From the IMG/VR virus record IMGVR_UViG_3300046002_003351, positions 1 through 30,881 of that record: a DNA stretch of 30,881 bases; one strand, written 5' to 3'. Positions 14,975 through 22,107 of this stretch are shown here, one piece after another. Positions within the stretch are counted from its first letter, which is position 1. Each line of letters begins with the position of its first letter. The position numbers were made by a program, and so were the translations under genes. Below the pieces are notes generated by a model, which saw only the letters and a list, made by a program, of their open reading frames with translations, searched no databases and was not told the origin of the DNA. The stretch is from a virus.

Positions 14975-15624
14975 TGATACCATCAATTATACCTCAACAA
15001 AACTTTGAATTAATTCGTGACAGAATAGGTTTAATTATTTTTCAAGAGCTGGAGAATCAATATGACCTTACAAATAATTCTACGCTTGAAAAACCTAAAT
15101 TTAACCAAGGAGAATATCCTGAATCATTACTAGTATACATTGATAGAGTTGTTTCATTTGATGAAGCAGAAATGCCAGTAGTCAATGTAAGTTACAATGG
15201 TGGAGTGTATGATTTAAACAATCCAAAATATGCTGATGGTAATAATACATATTTTATTGATGTGTATGTGAAGAGTGATGCAAATGAAGATGGGGAAGAA
15301 ACTGATGCTGATAAATTAGCGGGAAGAAAACTTGCTAGCATCTTGGGAAAGATTGCATTTATTTTAAGATATTCAGCATATAAAACTTTAGGATTTGAAG
15401 CTGGCTTTATTGGCAATACAAAAGTTGCATCATTAACTAATTTAGGGCCATTGCAAAGTAACAATTTGCAAGACTCAAACAGATGCATTGTAGGTAGAAT
15501 AGTTTTTGAAGTTAGGGCCACTGAAAATGTTACTCCAATAGAACCAATTAATGCGATGGGTTTTTTAACAACAGTAAAATTAAGCTTGACTAATAAAGGC
15601 TATGTTTATATAGGAGATTATTAA
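14974..15624 (+). CDS. Tail terminator / neck protein, probable
   Basis: A 216-residue protein with a mixed alpha/beta pattern. It has a helical start (LIRDRIGLIIFQELENQ), strands VVNVSYNGGVYDLNN and NNTYFIDVYVKS, a helix DKLAGRKLASILGKIAFILRY, and a strand IVGRIVFEVRATENVTP. This is like tail terminators or gpU-like proteins that cap the tail tube and join it to the head in contractile phages. The basis is pattern and position only. It overlaps the previous gene by 1 base and is 1 base from the next. A neck connector of another family is the main alternative. Confidence 0.5.
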   Translation: MIPSIIPQQNFELIRDRIGLIIFQELENQYDLTNNSTLEKPKFNQGEYPESLLVYIDRVVSFDEAEMPVVNVSYNGGVYDLNNPKYADGNNTYFIDVYVKSDANEDGEETDADKLAGRKLASILGKIAFILRYSAYKTLGFEAGFIGNTKVASLTNLGPLQSNNLQDSNRCIVGRIVFEVRATENVTPIEPINAMGFLTTVKLSLTNKGYVYIGDY

Positions 15625-15625
15625 A

Positions 15626-16153
15626 ATGGATACAGTAATTTTAGAGACATATAATGGAGGTGATATCAGTAAAATCGGTAACGATGTACTTACTGTTAAT
15701 GGCTTTGAAAATATGCCTTATATTGCAATGTTTGGCGGCAATCCATCCCAATCAACTCCAACACAAAGAGTAGCTGGGGAACAGAACTTTGATTGGTTTG
15801 GTAATGCTTTTGAAACTGATGCTATTTTACAAACAAATTCTTTAACAGAAAGAACACTAAGAAGTGTTGCGTTAAATTCTGCTGGGCGTGTGCAAATTGA
15901 GCAAGCTGTTAATGCAGATTTGGAATTTATGCGTACATTTGCAAAGGTCACTGTGGTTGTAAGCATTATATCTGATGATAGAGTACAAATAGATATCAAC
16001 ATAGTTGAGTTAAACAATTTACAAAATACATCACAAAGATTTATTTGGGATGCAACATTTGAAGTTTTAAATGGCCCTTTTAATTGGATTGCACCATTAA
16101 TTGATGAGGGTATTGGTTATTGGTATATCGAAGATAATTTTATAATTTCTTAA
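15626..16153 (+). CDS. Mu gp46-like baseplate protein (T4 gp25-type)
   Basis: A 175-residue protein. It shows the gp46 family order: an opening ETYNGGDISKIGNDVLTVNGFENMPYIAMFGGN (~7-39), then a FDWFGNAFETDAILQTNSLTERTLRSVALN (~54-83) region corresponding to the 'WWg......GS.lw.l' part, a helix GRVQIEQAVNADLEFM (~86-101), and AKVTVVVSI and RVQIDINIVEL strands. In Mu-like phages this protein is part of the inner wedge of the baseplate, sheath-side. It normally follows gp45 directly; here it is ~11.8 kb away, behind the head genes, and is followed by the fibre gene rather than gp47. Confidence 0.7.
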   Translation: MDTVILETYNGGDISKIGNDVLTVNGFENMPYIAMFGGNPSQSTPTQRVAGEQNFDWFGNAFETDAILQTNSLTERTLRSVALNSAGRVQIEQAVNADLEFMRTFAKVTVVVSIISDDRVQIDINIVELNNLQNTSQRFIWDATFEVLNGPFNWIAPLIDEGIGYWYIEDNFIIS

Positions 16154-16165
16154 TAATAGAATAAA

Positions 16166-18838
16166 ATGGCAATAGTAACAATAGGAGAATTAAAAACATA
16201 TTTTGAAACTGGGGATAAGCCTACAGAGCAGCAATTTGTAAACTTAATTGACACATTGGCATCTTTACCAGCTGGAGGAGGTTCACAGACACTTGCACAA
16301 ACATTAGTATTAGGCAACACTTCGGGAGCAAACGATATTGAGTTTGATGCTACACAAGGTTTACTTTTTAACAACAGTTCAAGATTGCGTGAAGGCACTA
16401 CTGATGCTGGTTTAGGAGGAGCAAAAGGTGTTGCACAAGTTTGTTCATTAGACTATGAGTTGAAGTGGGAGGCTGGTAGGTTATATGTAATGGAACAAAC
16501 TGGTTCTTTTATTAGACAGTCTTTATATAACTTCACAACTACTCCAACAGCAACAGATGATACTGATAAAGGTTATATGGTTGGCTCGTTGTGGACATTA
16601 GATGATGGAACTACTTACGAATGTACTGATGCAACAAGTACTCAAGCGGTTTGGATTGAAAGAGGTATTGGCACTGGCATACTAGAAATAAGCTCAACAA
16701 ATTTAGCAGCATTAGAGGGAGCAGCAGCATTAAGTTTAAAAACTATTTACATCGTTACAGATGCTACTTATAGAATAGCATTACAAGCAGAGGCAGCTAA
16801 TAAAATAGGCGCAAATGGAACTATAATTGATTTGACTTATAGTGGCTCTGTTTATTATGATTTGGCTACCAACACGATTTTAAATGGCACTATGTCGGAC
16901 ATTGATGGCAACACTTGGAATGGATGTTTGCCAAGTGCAACAACATTAGGAGGAAGTTCTACTAAAAATACATTTAACCAAGGTGCAACAAGCAACTTAC
17001 TTGGAACTGGCAACTACCTAAATACATTTGAGCAAGATGCTGCAAACAATGAACTTGGTAATAATTGTGGAGCAAACACATTTAAACAATATGCTAACGG
17101 TTTTATTTTTGGCGGTGGTTTGCAAAATGTAACTATTGAAGCAAACACAACTGGCGCAAATTACACCGCATCTCCAGACTATGATTTTCTTTACAACAAT
17201 GCATATTCAGCAACAATTTTTACTGATGGAAGCCGTAACTACCATCGTTATTATGAGCCAGCAAATGATAGGATAGTTTTACGCAATTTATCTACACCAT
17301 TGGCAGCACCTACTTACATTGGCGGTGGAATACCCGACCTCCAACAAGTAACGGATGTAGGGAATGCAACAACAAATCCTATAAGAGTAGATGATGGAGT
17401 AGGAAACTCATCCATATTAGGTCTTGGCACATTAACATTAGCAACTGGCAATATAGGAAATGCAACTATTGATGCATCGTTGGTTACAGATATTTATACT
17501 GCACAACTACCCGACAAGGCAGCAGGTACAGAAACATTTGCGATGTTGAGTGATATAACGGCTGGAAGCATACCTCACGCAGTTGCAGCGGGAACTGACA
17601 CCTACACCGCAACGATTTCAGGAGTTACAGCTTACAACGATGGAGATGCTTACCTTATAAGATTCACAAATGGCAATACAACAGCGGCAACTTTAGACAT
17701 TAATGGTATAGGAGGTTTAACCCCAGCTCGTTTATATAGAAACAATGATATTAGAGTGTTAGGAGGTGATATTTTGGATGGTGCAGAAATGTTATGTATT
17801 TATAATTCTACATTAGGAGGATTTCAATGCATAGGGACTTCACCTAACAGTTTATTTGCGTATATTACCAATGCTGAAAGTATTGCTATTACCAAGGGTC
17901 AAGTGGTGTATGCTTTCGGAGGTATTGGAGATAGAATGACTGTAAAATTAGCTAACAATACAGCAGATGCAACATCTGCTAAAACCATTGGAGTTGTAGT
18001 GACATCAAGCATTGCAGCAAATCAAAAAGGTATTATTATTACACAAGGGTTACTTGACACTTTGAGTATATTACCAACTGCAACTTATGCAGATGGAGAT
18101 AGCATTTATTTAGGTGCAACTGCTGGCTCAATAACAAATGTTAAACCATATGCACCAAATCATTTAGTTTACGTTGGCACAGTAACAACTGCAAATAATG
18201 GTACATCGGGCAGAATGTATGTAAAAATACAGAATGGTTATGAATTAGATGAATTGCATAATGTTCAAGCGCAAAGTCCCACCGATAAAGATACGTTATA
18301 TTATGATAACACAGTAAGTCCACCACAATGGAAAACTGCATCAATAGCGACAATAAGTGGTTTAAAAGCACCAATAGTATCAGTAGGAAATGGAACTGTG
18401 GTAACTGGAACTATAGCTATCACAATTTGTAAAACATTGGCACTAGCTGCTAATTCAAGGGCTGTAGGTGATGCTCCTGAATTATTTGTTCAAACAACTA
18501 AAACTTTAATAAATGGCACTCAATTTGTGCGAGTGTATTGGAATACTTCTGCATCTTTAACTGGTGCAATTTTAATAGCAAGTACTGGTGCTGCTGCTGC
18601 TTCAACTTTATCTCAAGCACTTATAAGGCATATGGGAATTGAAGTTGCAAATGGTGGTGGCAATGGCACACAAATATTTCAACCAATATCAGGTGCTAAT
18701 AATCCTTATGTCCAAACTTCTTCAGCAATAGTAGCGGTAGCTATTGATTGGACATCTGCTACTGGATTTATAATAGTTAGCATACAAAATGGAAGCATTT
18801 TAGATTCATCAAATTGTAATTTAATATCTTTAAAATAA
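16166..18838 (+). CDS. Tail fibre protein
   Basis: An 890-residue protein. The N-terminal segment TIGELKTYFETGDKPTEQQFVNLIDTLASL (5-34) is a short attachment motif common at the start of fibre-type proteins in phages of Bacteroidetes. Residues ~130-170 form a small beta domain (GSLWTLDDGTTYECTD). Three rungs around residues 268, 285 and 303 share an NTF(N/E/K)Q...A pattern every ~17-18 residues, suggesting a short beta-helix. Residues ~570-720 (YITNAESIAITKGQVVYAF ... LDELHNVQAQSPTDKDTLYYD) match a domain widespread in phage fibres. The C-terminal ~150 residues are threonine-, alanine- and glycine-rich and probably hold the receptor-binding tip. Confidence 0.78.
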   Translation: MAIVTIGELKTYFETGDKPTEQQFVNLIDTLASLPAGGGSQTLAQTLVLGNTSGANDIEFDATQGLLFNNSSRLREGTTDAGLGGAKGVAQVCSLDYELKWEAGRLYVMEQTGSFIRQSLYNFTTTPTATDDTDKGYMVGSLWTLDDGTTYECTDATSTQAVWIERGIGTGILEISSTNLAALEGAAALSLKTIYIVTDATYRIALQAEAANKIGANGTIIDLTYSGSVYYDLATNTILNGTMSDIDGNTWNGCLPSATTLGGSSTKNTFNQGATSNLLGTGNYLNTFEQDAANNELGNNCGANTFKQYANGFIFGGGLQNVTIEANTTGANYTASPDYDFLYNNAYSATIFTDGSRNYHRYYEPANDRIVLRNLSTPLAAPTYIGGGIPDLQQVTDVGNATTNPIRVDDGVGNSSILGLGTLTLATGNIGNATIDASLVTDIYTAQLPDKAAGTETFAMLSDITAGSIPHAVAAGTDTYTATISGVTAYNDGDAYLIRFTNGNTTAATLDINGIGGLTPARLYRNNDIRVLGGDILDGAEMLCIYNSTLGGFQCIGTSPNSLFAYITNAESIAITKGQVVYAFGGIGDRMTVKLANNTADATSAKTIGVVVTSSIAANQKGIIITQGLLDTLSILPTATYADGDSIYLGATAGSITNVKPYAPNHLVYVGTVTTANNGTSGRMYVKIQNGYELDELHNVQAQSPTDKDTLYYDNTVSPPQWKTASIATISGLKAPIVSVGNGTVVTGTIAITICKTLALAANSRAVGDAPELFVQTTKTLINGTQFVRVYWNTSASLTGAILIASTGAAAASTLSQALIRHMGIEVANGGGNGTQIFQPISGANNPYVQTSSAIVAVAIDWTSATGFIIVSIQNGSILDSSNCNLISLK

Positions 18839-18839
18839 A

Positions 18840-19004
18840 ATGGAAATATACGGACTACAAGTTACAAGCAATTATTTTGAACAAATAGATTTAACTGGAT
18901 GCCATATTGAACTGGCTAATAGTATAAGGTTTGTTTATTTAGAGGATACAGAATACAGTACAATGGAAGAATTACAAACCGCCATTGAGGCTTTAATATT
19001 TTAA
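18840..19004 (+). CDS. Small protein after the fibre gene
   Basis: A 54-residue protein whose ATG lies one base after the fibre stop (TAAAATG context), so it is translated with the fibre. It reads MEIYGLQVTSNYFEQIDLTG followed by a short beta/helix segment ending TMEELQTAIEALIF. Acidic, with no membrane segment. I do not recognise a family. Fibre-assembly chaperones often sit here, but this one is smaller than known ones, so the role is only a guess. Confidence 0.65.
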   Translation: MEIYGLQVTSNYFEQIDLTGCHIELANSIRFVYLEDTEYSTMEELQTAIEALIF

Positions 19005-19011
19005 AATTTTT

Positions 19012-19293
19012 ATGATACATCACGATATTGAAAATGCACACAAAGGAATAGCCGAAATGCTTGGAGGCACTGTTATTGGTAATATATTAAATGTTACATT
19101 AGGATTTACTATATTAATGGTTGAGGCATATTTAAATATGGCAGCAATAGATGTATGGGCAGCGGCATTAATCAAATTGGGTTCTATTGTTGTCATTATT
19201 TTTGGTATAAGAAATGGACACCTAGCCTACAAAAAAAATAAGATAGAGTTAAAAAAGCTTGAAAATGAGCAATCAGGAAATAGCGGAAATTAA
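19012..19293 (+). CDS. Two-helix membrane protein, holin candidate
   Basis: A 93-residue protein with two clear hydrophobic segments: GGTVIGNILNVTLGFTILMVEAY (~18-40) and VWAAALIKLGSIVVIIFGI (~48-66), then a basic tail GHLAYKKNKIELKKLENEQSG. This size and topology fit holins, which form holes in the inner membrane to time lysis, and the basic C-terminus would stay in the cytoplasm. It opens a cluster of four small membrane-associated proteins near the lysis operon on the other strand. A tail-module membrane protein is the main alternative. Its last 29 bases overlap the next gene. Confidence 0.6.
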   Translation: MIHHDIENAHKGIAEMLGGTVIGNILNVTLGFTILMVEAYLNMAAIDVWAAALIKLGSIVVIIFGIRNGHLAYKKNKIELKKLENEQSGNSGN

Positions 19294-19444
19294 ACCATTT
19301 ATTCTAGCTTTTTTTATTTTGTTGGTCTTCGTACTTGGTATGCTCTATCAATATCGGCAAGTATGCAAAAGTATTGCTAATACATTTAAAGGAACTATTG
19401 TTGCGCTATTAGTAATGATAGGCATTATGGATGAAAAAAATTAG
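19265..19444 (+). CDS. Small single-span membrane protein
   Basis: A 59-residue protein from the ATG at 19265, overlapping the upstream gene by 29 bases. It has one strong hydrophobic segment (PFILAFFILLVFVLGMLYQY, ~11-30) followed by a second weaker one (GTIVALLVMIGIM, ~43-55). Such proteins can act as holins, antiholins or pinholins. Its reading frame overlaps both neighbours, so translation of this cluster is tightly linked. No family was recognised. Confidence 0.6.
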   Translation: MSNQEIAEIKPFILAFFILLVFVLGMLYQYRQVCKSIANTFKGTIVALLVMIGIMDEKN

Positions 19445-19529
19445 TGTTATCCTGATACTATTTTTACTTATAACTTGTAAGACAAAAAAGTATAAACAAT
19501 TTAAAAAAACTGTTGAATGTCCAAAATAA
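19431..19529 (+). CDS. 32-residue lipoprotein
   Basis: A 32-residue protein: MKKISVILILFLLITC then KTKKYKQFKKTVECPK. It has a classic lipoprotein signal (two lysines, a hydrophobic core, lipobox LITC with Cys16 as the lipidated residue) and a short 17-residue basic mature part. It overlaps the upstream gene by 14 bases and the downstream gene by 13, so it is nested between two membrane-protein genes in a third frame. It is placed like an outer-membrane spanin subunit (Rz1), but the mature part is much shorter than Rz1 (about 40 residues). It may therefore act with the larger spanin-like protein or have another role. Confidence 0.7.
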   Translation: MKKISVILILFLLITCKTKKYKQFKKTVECPK

Positions 19530-19762
19530 GAATTGGTAGATACTACAAGGATAGTACACCAGCAAAAGTTAGAAAAATAGCAGATTCAATTTTATACGGA
19601 TTTGGTGCAGTTGGAGCTTTAGGTTTAATTAGTTTTGATGAATTAAAAGTAATCTTTACTGAGGCCCAAATAAGATGGGGTGTAGGCATAATTTTAGTTA
19701 GTGCTTTTCTATGCAAATTTATTTCTAACTTTTTTAAGGACAATTCAGAAAAAGCGGAATAA
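19517..19762 (+). CDS. Two-helix membrane protein, holin-like
   Basis: An 81-residue protein with a basic start (SKIRIGRYYKDSTPAKVRK), a hydrophobic segment IADSILYGFGAVGALGLISF (~21-40) and a second one WGVGIILVSAFLCKFISNFF (~54-73), then an acidic tail. Small two-span proteins of this type occur in many Bacteroidetes phages near the lysis genes and are commonly holin candidates. It starts within the lipoprotein gene and is the last plus-strand gene before the convergent lysis operon. Two or three holin candidates in one cluster may mean holin/antiholin pairs. Confidence 0.62.
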   Translation: MSKIRIGRYYKDSTPAKVRKIADSILYGFGAVGALGLISFDELKVIFTEAQIRWGVGIILVSAFLCKFISNFFKDNSEKAE

Positions 19763-19779
19763 ATTCAAGGCAAATTCTT

Positions 19780-20361
19780 TTATTTGAATACAGTTGTATA
19801 AGTAACAACCGCAGCAAATCCTATTGCAAGGCCAGTTAATATTTTGTTTCCTATTTTTGCTATCTTCAATTTCTTATCTGATTTTTGCAAATCCTTTTTT
19901 AAATCTATCTTAACAATTGAATCATTGTGAATAACCTCATTTCTATTTGCTATAATGCCACTTTGCAAGTCAATTAATGTATCTTTACCCAATTCACTAT
20001 TAACGTGCGCCAAAACTAACGTATCGCACTCACGGCTCATTGCCAGTAAATATGGCTGGCAAGTATCAGGAGCTTGTTTAATAATTATTTTTGTTCGGGA
20101 AATATAAATAGTATCTCTTTTCCTTGCCATTTGTTCAGCTCTTGCGGCTCTTAAACCTTGAGCTTGTGCCTCTGCTGACATCATTCCGTATTGTTTGGAT
20201 AGAATGCTGTTAGCCCATATCAAAGAATCATTAGTTGCTAACTGTGGGCGTTGTTTCTGACATCCTTGCATCCAAATTAATAGCAGCATTACAAGTGATG
20301 CAAATATTATAGCAAATGCAAATAGTTGATTTTTTTGAGTTGTTTCGTTAGTTTCAGGCAT
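19780..20361 (-). CDS. Two-anchor envelope protein, unimolecular-spanin candidate
   Basis: A 193-residue protein with two membrane anchors. An N-terminal hydrophobic segment, FAFAIIFASLVMLLLIWMQG (~14-33), is followed by Cys34, a lipobox-like position. A long polar, helix-prone middle has LRAARAEQMARKRD and DTLIDLQSGIIANRNEVIHNDSIVKIDLKKDLQKSDKKLK. A C-terminal hydrophobic segment, ILTGLAIGFAAVVTYTTVF, lies near the end. A lipid-anchored N-terminus plus an inner-membrane C-terminus is the u-spanin plan (phage T1 gp11), which fuses inner and outer membranes at lysis. If Cys34 is not lipidated, it would simply be a membrane protein with two spans. It is the last gene of the lysis operon. Confidence 0.6.
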   Translation of the reverse strand: MPETNETTQKNQLFAFAIIFASLVMLLLIWMQGCQKQRPQLATNDSLIWANSILSKQYGMMSAEAQAQGLRAARAEQMARKRDTIYISRTKIIIKQAPDTCQPYLLAMSRECDTLVLAHVNSELGKDTLIDLQSGIIANRNEVIHNDSIVKIDLKKDLQKSDKKLKIAKIGNKILTGLAIGFAAVVTYTTVFK

Positions 20362-20384
20362 TATAGTTTTATTTTGCTTTAATA

Positions 20385-20441
20385 TTAATAAATCATTTCT
20401 AAGTGAATTAATGGGTCAATTGTGCTGTTTGATTGTTGCAT
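20385..20441 (-). CDS. Possible 18-residue peptide ORF
   Basis: An 18-codon frame (MQQSNSTIDPLIHLEMIY) in the gap between two lysis-operon genes, with an A/T-rich stretch before the ATG at 20441. It is too short to be judged by coding statistics. It is listed only because it fills most of an otherwise unexplained gap and has a codon and start context like its neighbours. Confidence 0.2.
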   Translation of the reverse strand: MQQSNSTIDPLIHLEMIY

Positions 20442-20447
20442 TATTTT

Positions 20448-20633
20448 TTATTTATTAGTTACTTTCCAGTCCAATTTCATTCTATCCCATTCACCTTTTG
20501 GATACTCAACTTCTTTTCCATTTTTTCTGAAGATGTAATGGTCTATGCGTAAGCCATACTTTATAGGTTCTATGCGCAGAAATGTCATTATTTCGTTGGT
20601 TTGTTCGTGGTGGAGGCGTGTTCCTTTTATCAT
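20448..20633 (-). CDS. Small hypothetical protein of the lysis operon
   Basis: A 61-residue protein from the ATG at 20633, which overlaps the endolysin stop by 4 bases (ATGA). An earlier TTG (20651) is less likely. It is basic and beta-prone: GTRLHHEQTNEIMTFLRIEPIKYGLRIDHYIFRKNGKEVEYPKGEW. No known domain, signal peptide or membrane span. It is co-translated with the endolysin, so it could tune lysis or bind the enzyme, but that is inference from position. Confidence 0.65.
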   Translation of the reverse strand: MIKGTRLHHEQTNEIMTFLRIEPIKYGLRIDHYIFRKNGKEVEYPKGEWDRMKLDWKVTNK

Positions 20634-21043
20634 TTGATTTTGTTTTTCCAATTGGTTAATTCAAAGTGAGGCATATCTTTGAAATTCTTAAAATTACCGC
20701 CCCAAGTAATATTTCCGTAAAGTGCAATAATTTTAGCAAACTCAGCAAAATATTTTGCTTTATAACTCAACTTTTTATTTTCCAAAAATGCGATATCAAA
20801 AGCTAATGAAGGATAATAATTATGTGGTGATTGCCCAGCTCTTGCATTGGTTATTTTAGGCCGCTTTTTAAAATAAACTTCTTGCATTGCATTGTTTCTG
20901 TATGTGCAAGTAAGAAATACATTTACGTTTCCGTATCGTTGATTAAATTCTTTTTCTGCCATTTCATAAGCTGCTATAATTCCAGTGCTTAAATCGTTCC
21001 TATCTCTGCTCTCAAATGGCTTGGTTTCATCTTTGGGTTTCAT
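20630..21043 (-). CDS. M15-type peptidase endolysin (VanY/L-Ala-D-Glu peptidase-like)
   Basis: A 137-residue zinc peptidase from the ATG at 21043, preceded by an A-rich stretch. The zinc ligands are H74 in GQSPHNYYPSLAFDIAF, D83 in the same segment, and H126 in DMPHFEL, the order HxxxxxxxxD...H of M15 enzymes. The Arg of the family's conserved T.R motif is R49 in TCTYRN, and TWGGNFKNF is typical too. It would cut the peptide stem of peptidoglycan during lysis. An ATG at 21124 would give 27 more residues (with CACYGS...CYC) but overlaps the previous gene by 23 bases. No signal peptide, so export depends on a holin. Confidence 0.85.
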   Translation of the reverse strand: MKPKDETKPFESRDRNDLSTGIIAAYEMAEKEFNQRYGNVNVFLTCTYRNNAMQEVYFKKRPKITNARAGQSPHNYYPSLAFDIAFLENKKLSYKAKYFAEFAKIIALYGNITWGGNFKNFKDMPHFELTNWKNKIK

Positions 21044-21101
21044 ATTGTTTTGATTATTGCAATAGCACTGGTGTATGTCAATTGAGCCATAACACGCACA
21101 A

Positions 21102-21293
21102 CTATTTGTTAAAGTTTTCTTCATAATACTCCTGAGCATTATACTCCTTGGGCATAATTGCCCTTGAATAGCCAACGTGGTAGGATTCTAAAATTTGATG
21201 TTTTTCTATTGCTTTCGCTAACTTTAACAATTTTTCATCAATAGCTATTTCATTTGCAAGCCAATCAACGGCACTTATTTGTTTTGTAGGCAT
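21102..21293 (-). CDS. Small helical protein, phage-typical
   Basis: A 63-residue protein: SAVDWLANEIAIDEKLLKLAKAIEKHQILESYHVGYSRAI, then KEYNAQEYYEENFNK. Short acidic/basic helical proteins with an N-terminal 'AV.WL' and a C-terminal 'YY.E.F' are frequent in phages of Bacteroidetes and have no assigned function. The start is ATG at 21293, 7 bases after the upstream gene's stop. It sits in the lysis operon immediately before the endolysin. Confidence 0.65.
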   Translation of the reverse strand: MPTKQISAVDWLANEIAIDEKLLKLAKAIEKHQILESYHVGYSRAIMPKEYNAQEYYEENFNK

Positions 21294-21300
21294 TTTACTG

Positions 21301-21774
21301 TTATGATATTTTTAAATTTCGTATGTCAACATTAAATTTAGTAGGCACATCATCAGGCCCATCAACCTCAGCATATGGGCGTAAAAGATATCCAATAGGA
21401 AAAGTTGCATTAAAACGTGGATAGTAAACATCGTGCGTTGGAAAGTTGATATTACTTGTATCATAAATCTCAATTGCAATCAAAGAGTTTAACCAATATA
21501 ATTTAGGGTGTATTTTAGTTCCAATTTTAAATTCTCCTATCATTTTTTCAATTCTCTCACTATTCACATAGGCGTACATCCATAATCTTACAAAGTCATC
21601 TCCTTGACTTCGATTATAACCCAACCTGATACTATTTCTATGGTGAAATCCTCTGCTAAATCCAACTATCTTTTGTATCCCTTGGCAAACTTGCCAGTTG
21701 CCTATAATAATATCACAAGTTAGTTCTGTTGGATTAATTAATAAACGTGGTAACATTTTACTATTATTACCCAT
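21301..21774 (-). CDS. Conserved-type hypothetical protein in the lysis operon
   Basis: A 157-residue protein. The ATG at 21774 follows a GGAGGAGG Shine-Dalgarno stretch and overlaps the upstream stop by 8 bases, so starts further up (21792, 21813) are rejected. The body is beta-rich, with FSRGFHHRNSIRLGYNRSQGDDFVRLWMYAYVNSERIEKMIGEFK (~40-85). The 'GFHH.NS.R.G......Y.YVN' pattern recalls a family of hypothetical proteins in Bacteroidetes chromosomes, by memory only. No catalytic motif, signal peptide or membrane span. Its role in the lysis operon is unknown. Confidence 0.65.
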   Translation of the reverse strand: MGNNSKMLPRLLINPTELTCDIIIGNWQVCQGIQKIVGFSRGFHHRNSIRLGYNRSQGDDFVRLWMYAYVNSERIEKMIGEFKIGTKIHPKLYWLNSLIAIEIYDTSNINFPTHDVYYPRFNATFPIGYLLRPYAEVDGPDDVPTKFNVDIRNLKIS

Positions 21775-21997
21775 AGCCTCCTCCTTTACCATTATTTTTT
21801 GCTTTTTTAGCAATCATCCATTGCTGCATAAAGCCAGCTCCACATACTGCACTAACAAGTGAGGCTGATAGTGCAATGGTAAAGGTTAACACTTCAGAGT
21901 TGTCAAAGAAAACTCCAGTCATAGCAAAGCCAACTGACCAAGAAGATAAAAATAATGATGCTGCTGCCCATAATATTAATGATAGTTTTGTTTTCAT
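21767..21997 (-). CDS. Small membrane protein heading the lysis operon
   Basis: A 76-residue protein with a signal-like or membrane segment LSLILWAAASLFLSSWSVGFAM (~5-26) and a second span FTIALSASLVSAVCGAGFM (~39-57), ending in a lysine- and glycine-rich tail (AKKAKNNGKGGGYG). Its TAA overlaps the next gene. It is the first gene behind the strong minus-strand promoter at 22022-22051. It is likely a membrane regulator of lysis or a further holin-type protein; no family recognised. Confidence 0.65.
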   Translation of the reverse strand: MKTKLSLILWAAASLFLSSWSVGFAMTGVFFDNSEVLTFTIALSASLVSAVCGAGFMQQWMIAKKAKNNGKGGGYG

Positions 21998-22021
21998 AGT
22001 ATTAATTATTGTTTATTTCTG

Positions 22022-22051
22022 CAAAGCTAAATAAAACATTTCTATACGCAA
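22022..22051 (-). promoter_or_regulatory. Promoter of the minus-strand lysis operon
   Basis: On the minus strand TTG (22049-22051) and TAGCTTTG (22022-22029) are 19 bases apart, a full match to TTG-N17-23-TAnnTTTG. It precedes the ATG at 21997 by 24 bases. Its -33 box overlaps the left arm of the 11-bp inverted repeat at 22050-22075. Confidence 0.72.
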
Positions 22052-22075
22052 ATTTTATTGTTAGCAATAAAATTT
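22050..22075. promoter_or_regulatory. Perfect 11-bp inverted repeat, candidate operator
   Basis: AAATTTTATTG (22050-22060), a 4-base spacer TTAG, and CAATAAAATTT (22065-22075) are exact inverted copies. The repeat touches the -33 box of the lysis promoter and the -33 box of a weaker plus-strand promoter. It is flanked by imperfect direct repeats starting TTTCTAT at 22039 and 22073. It could be a repressor operator or a small terminator hairpin; its place between divergent promoters favours an operator. Confidence 0.55.
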
Positions 22076-22084
22076 CTATCATTG
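22058..22084 (+). promoter_or_regulatory. Weak promoter candidate for the HTH gene cluster
   Basis: TTG (22058-22060) and TATCATTG (22077-22084) are 16 bases apart. The -7 part has one mismatch to TAnnTTTG and the spacing is short. It precedes the ATG at 22108 by 23 bases and overlaps the inverted repeat. A weak basal promoter that needs activation, or is normally repressed, fits this layout. Confidence 0.35.
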
Positions 22085-22107
22085 CAAAAATTTAAAAATC
22101 AAACCCA

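Noticed and set aside
19756-19790. Terminator between the convergent gene ends near 19.77 kb
   Set aside because: The only inverted repeat (ATTCAA/TTGAAT) is short, AT-only with a long loop, too weak to call.
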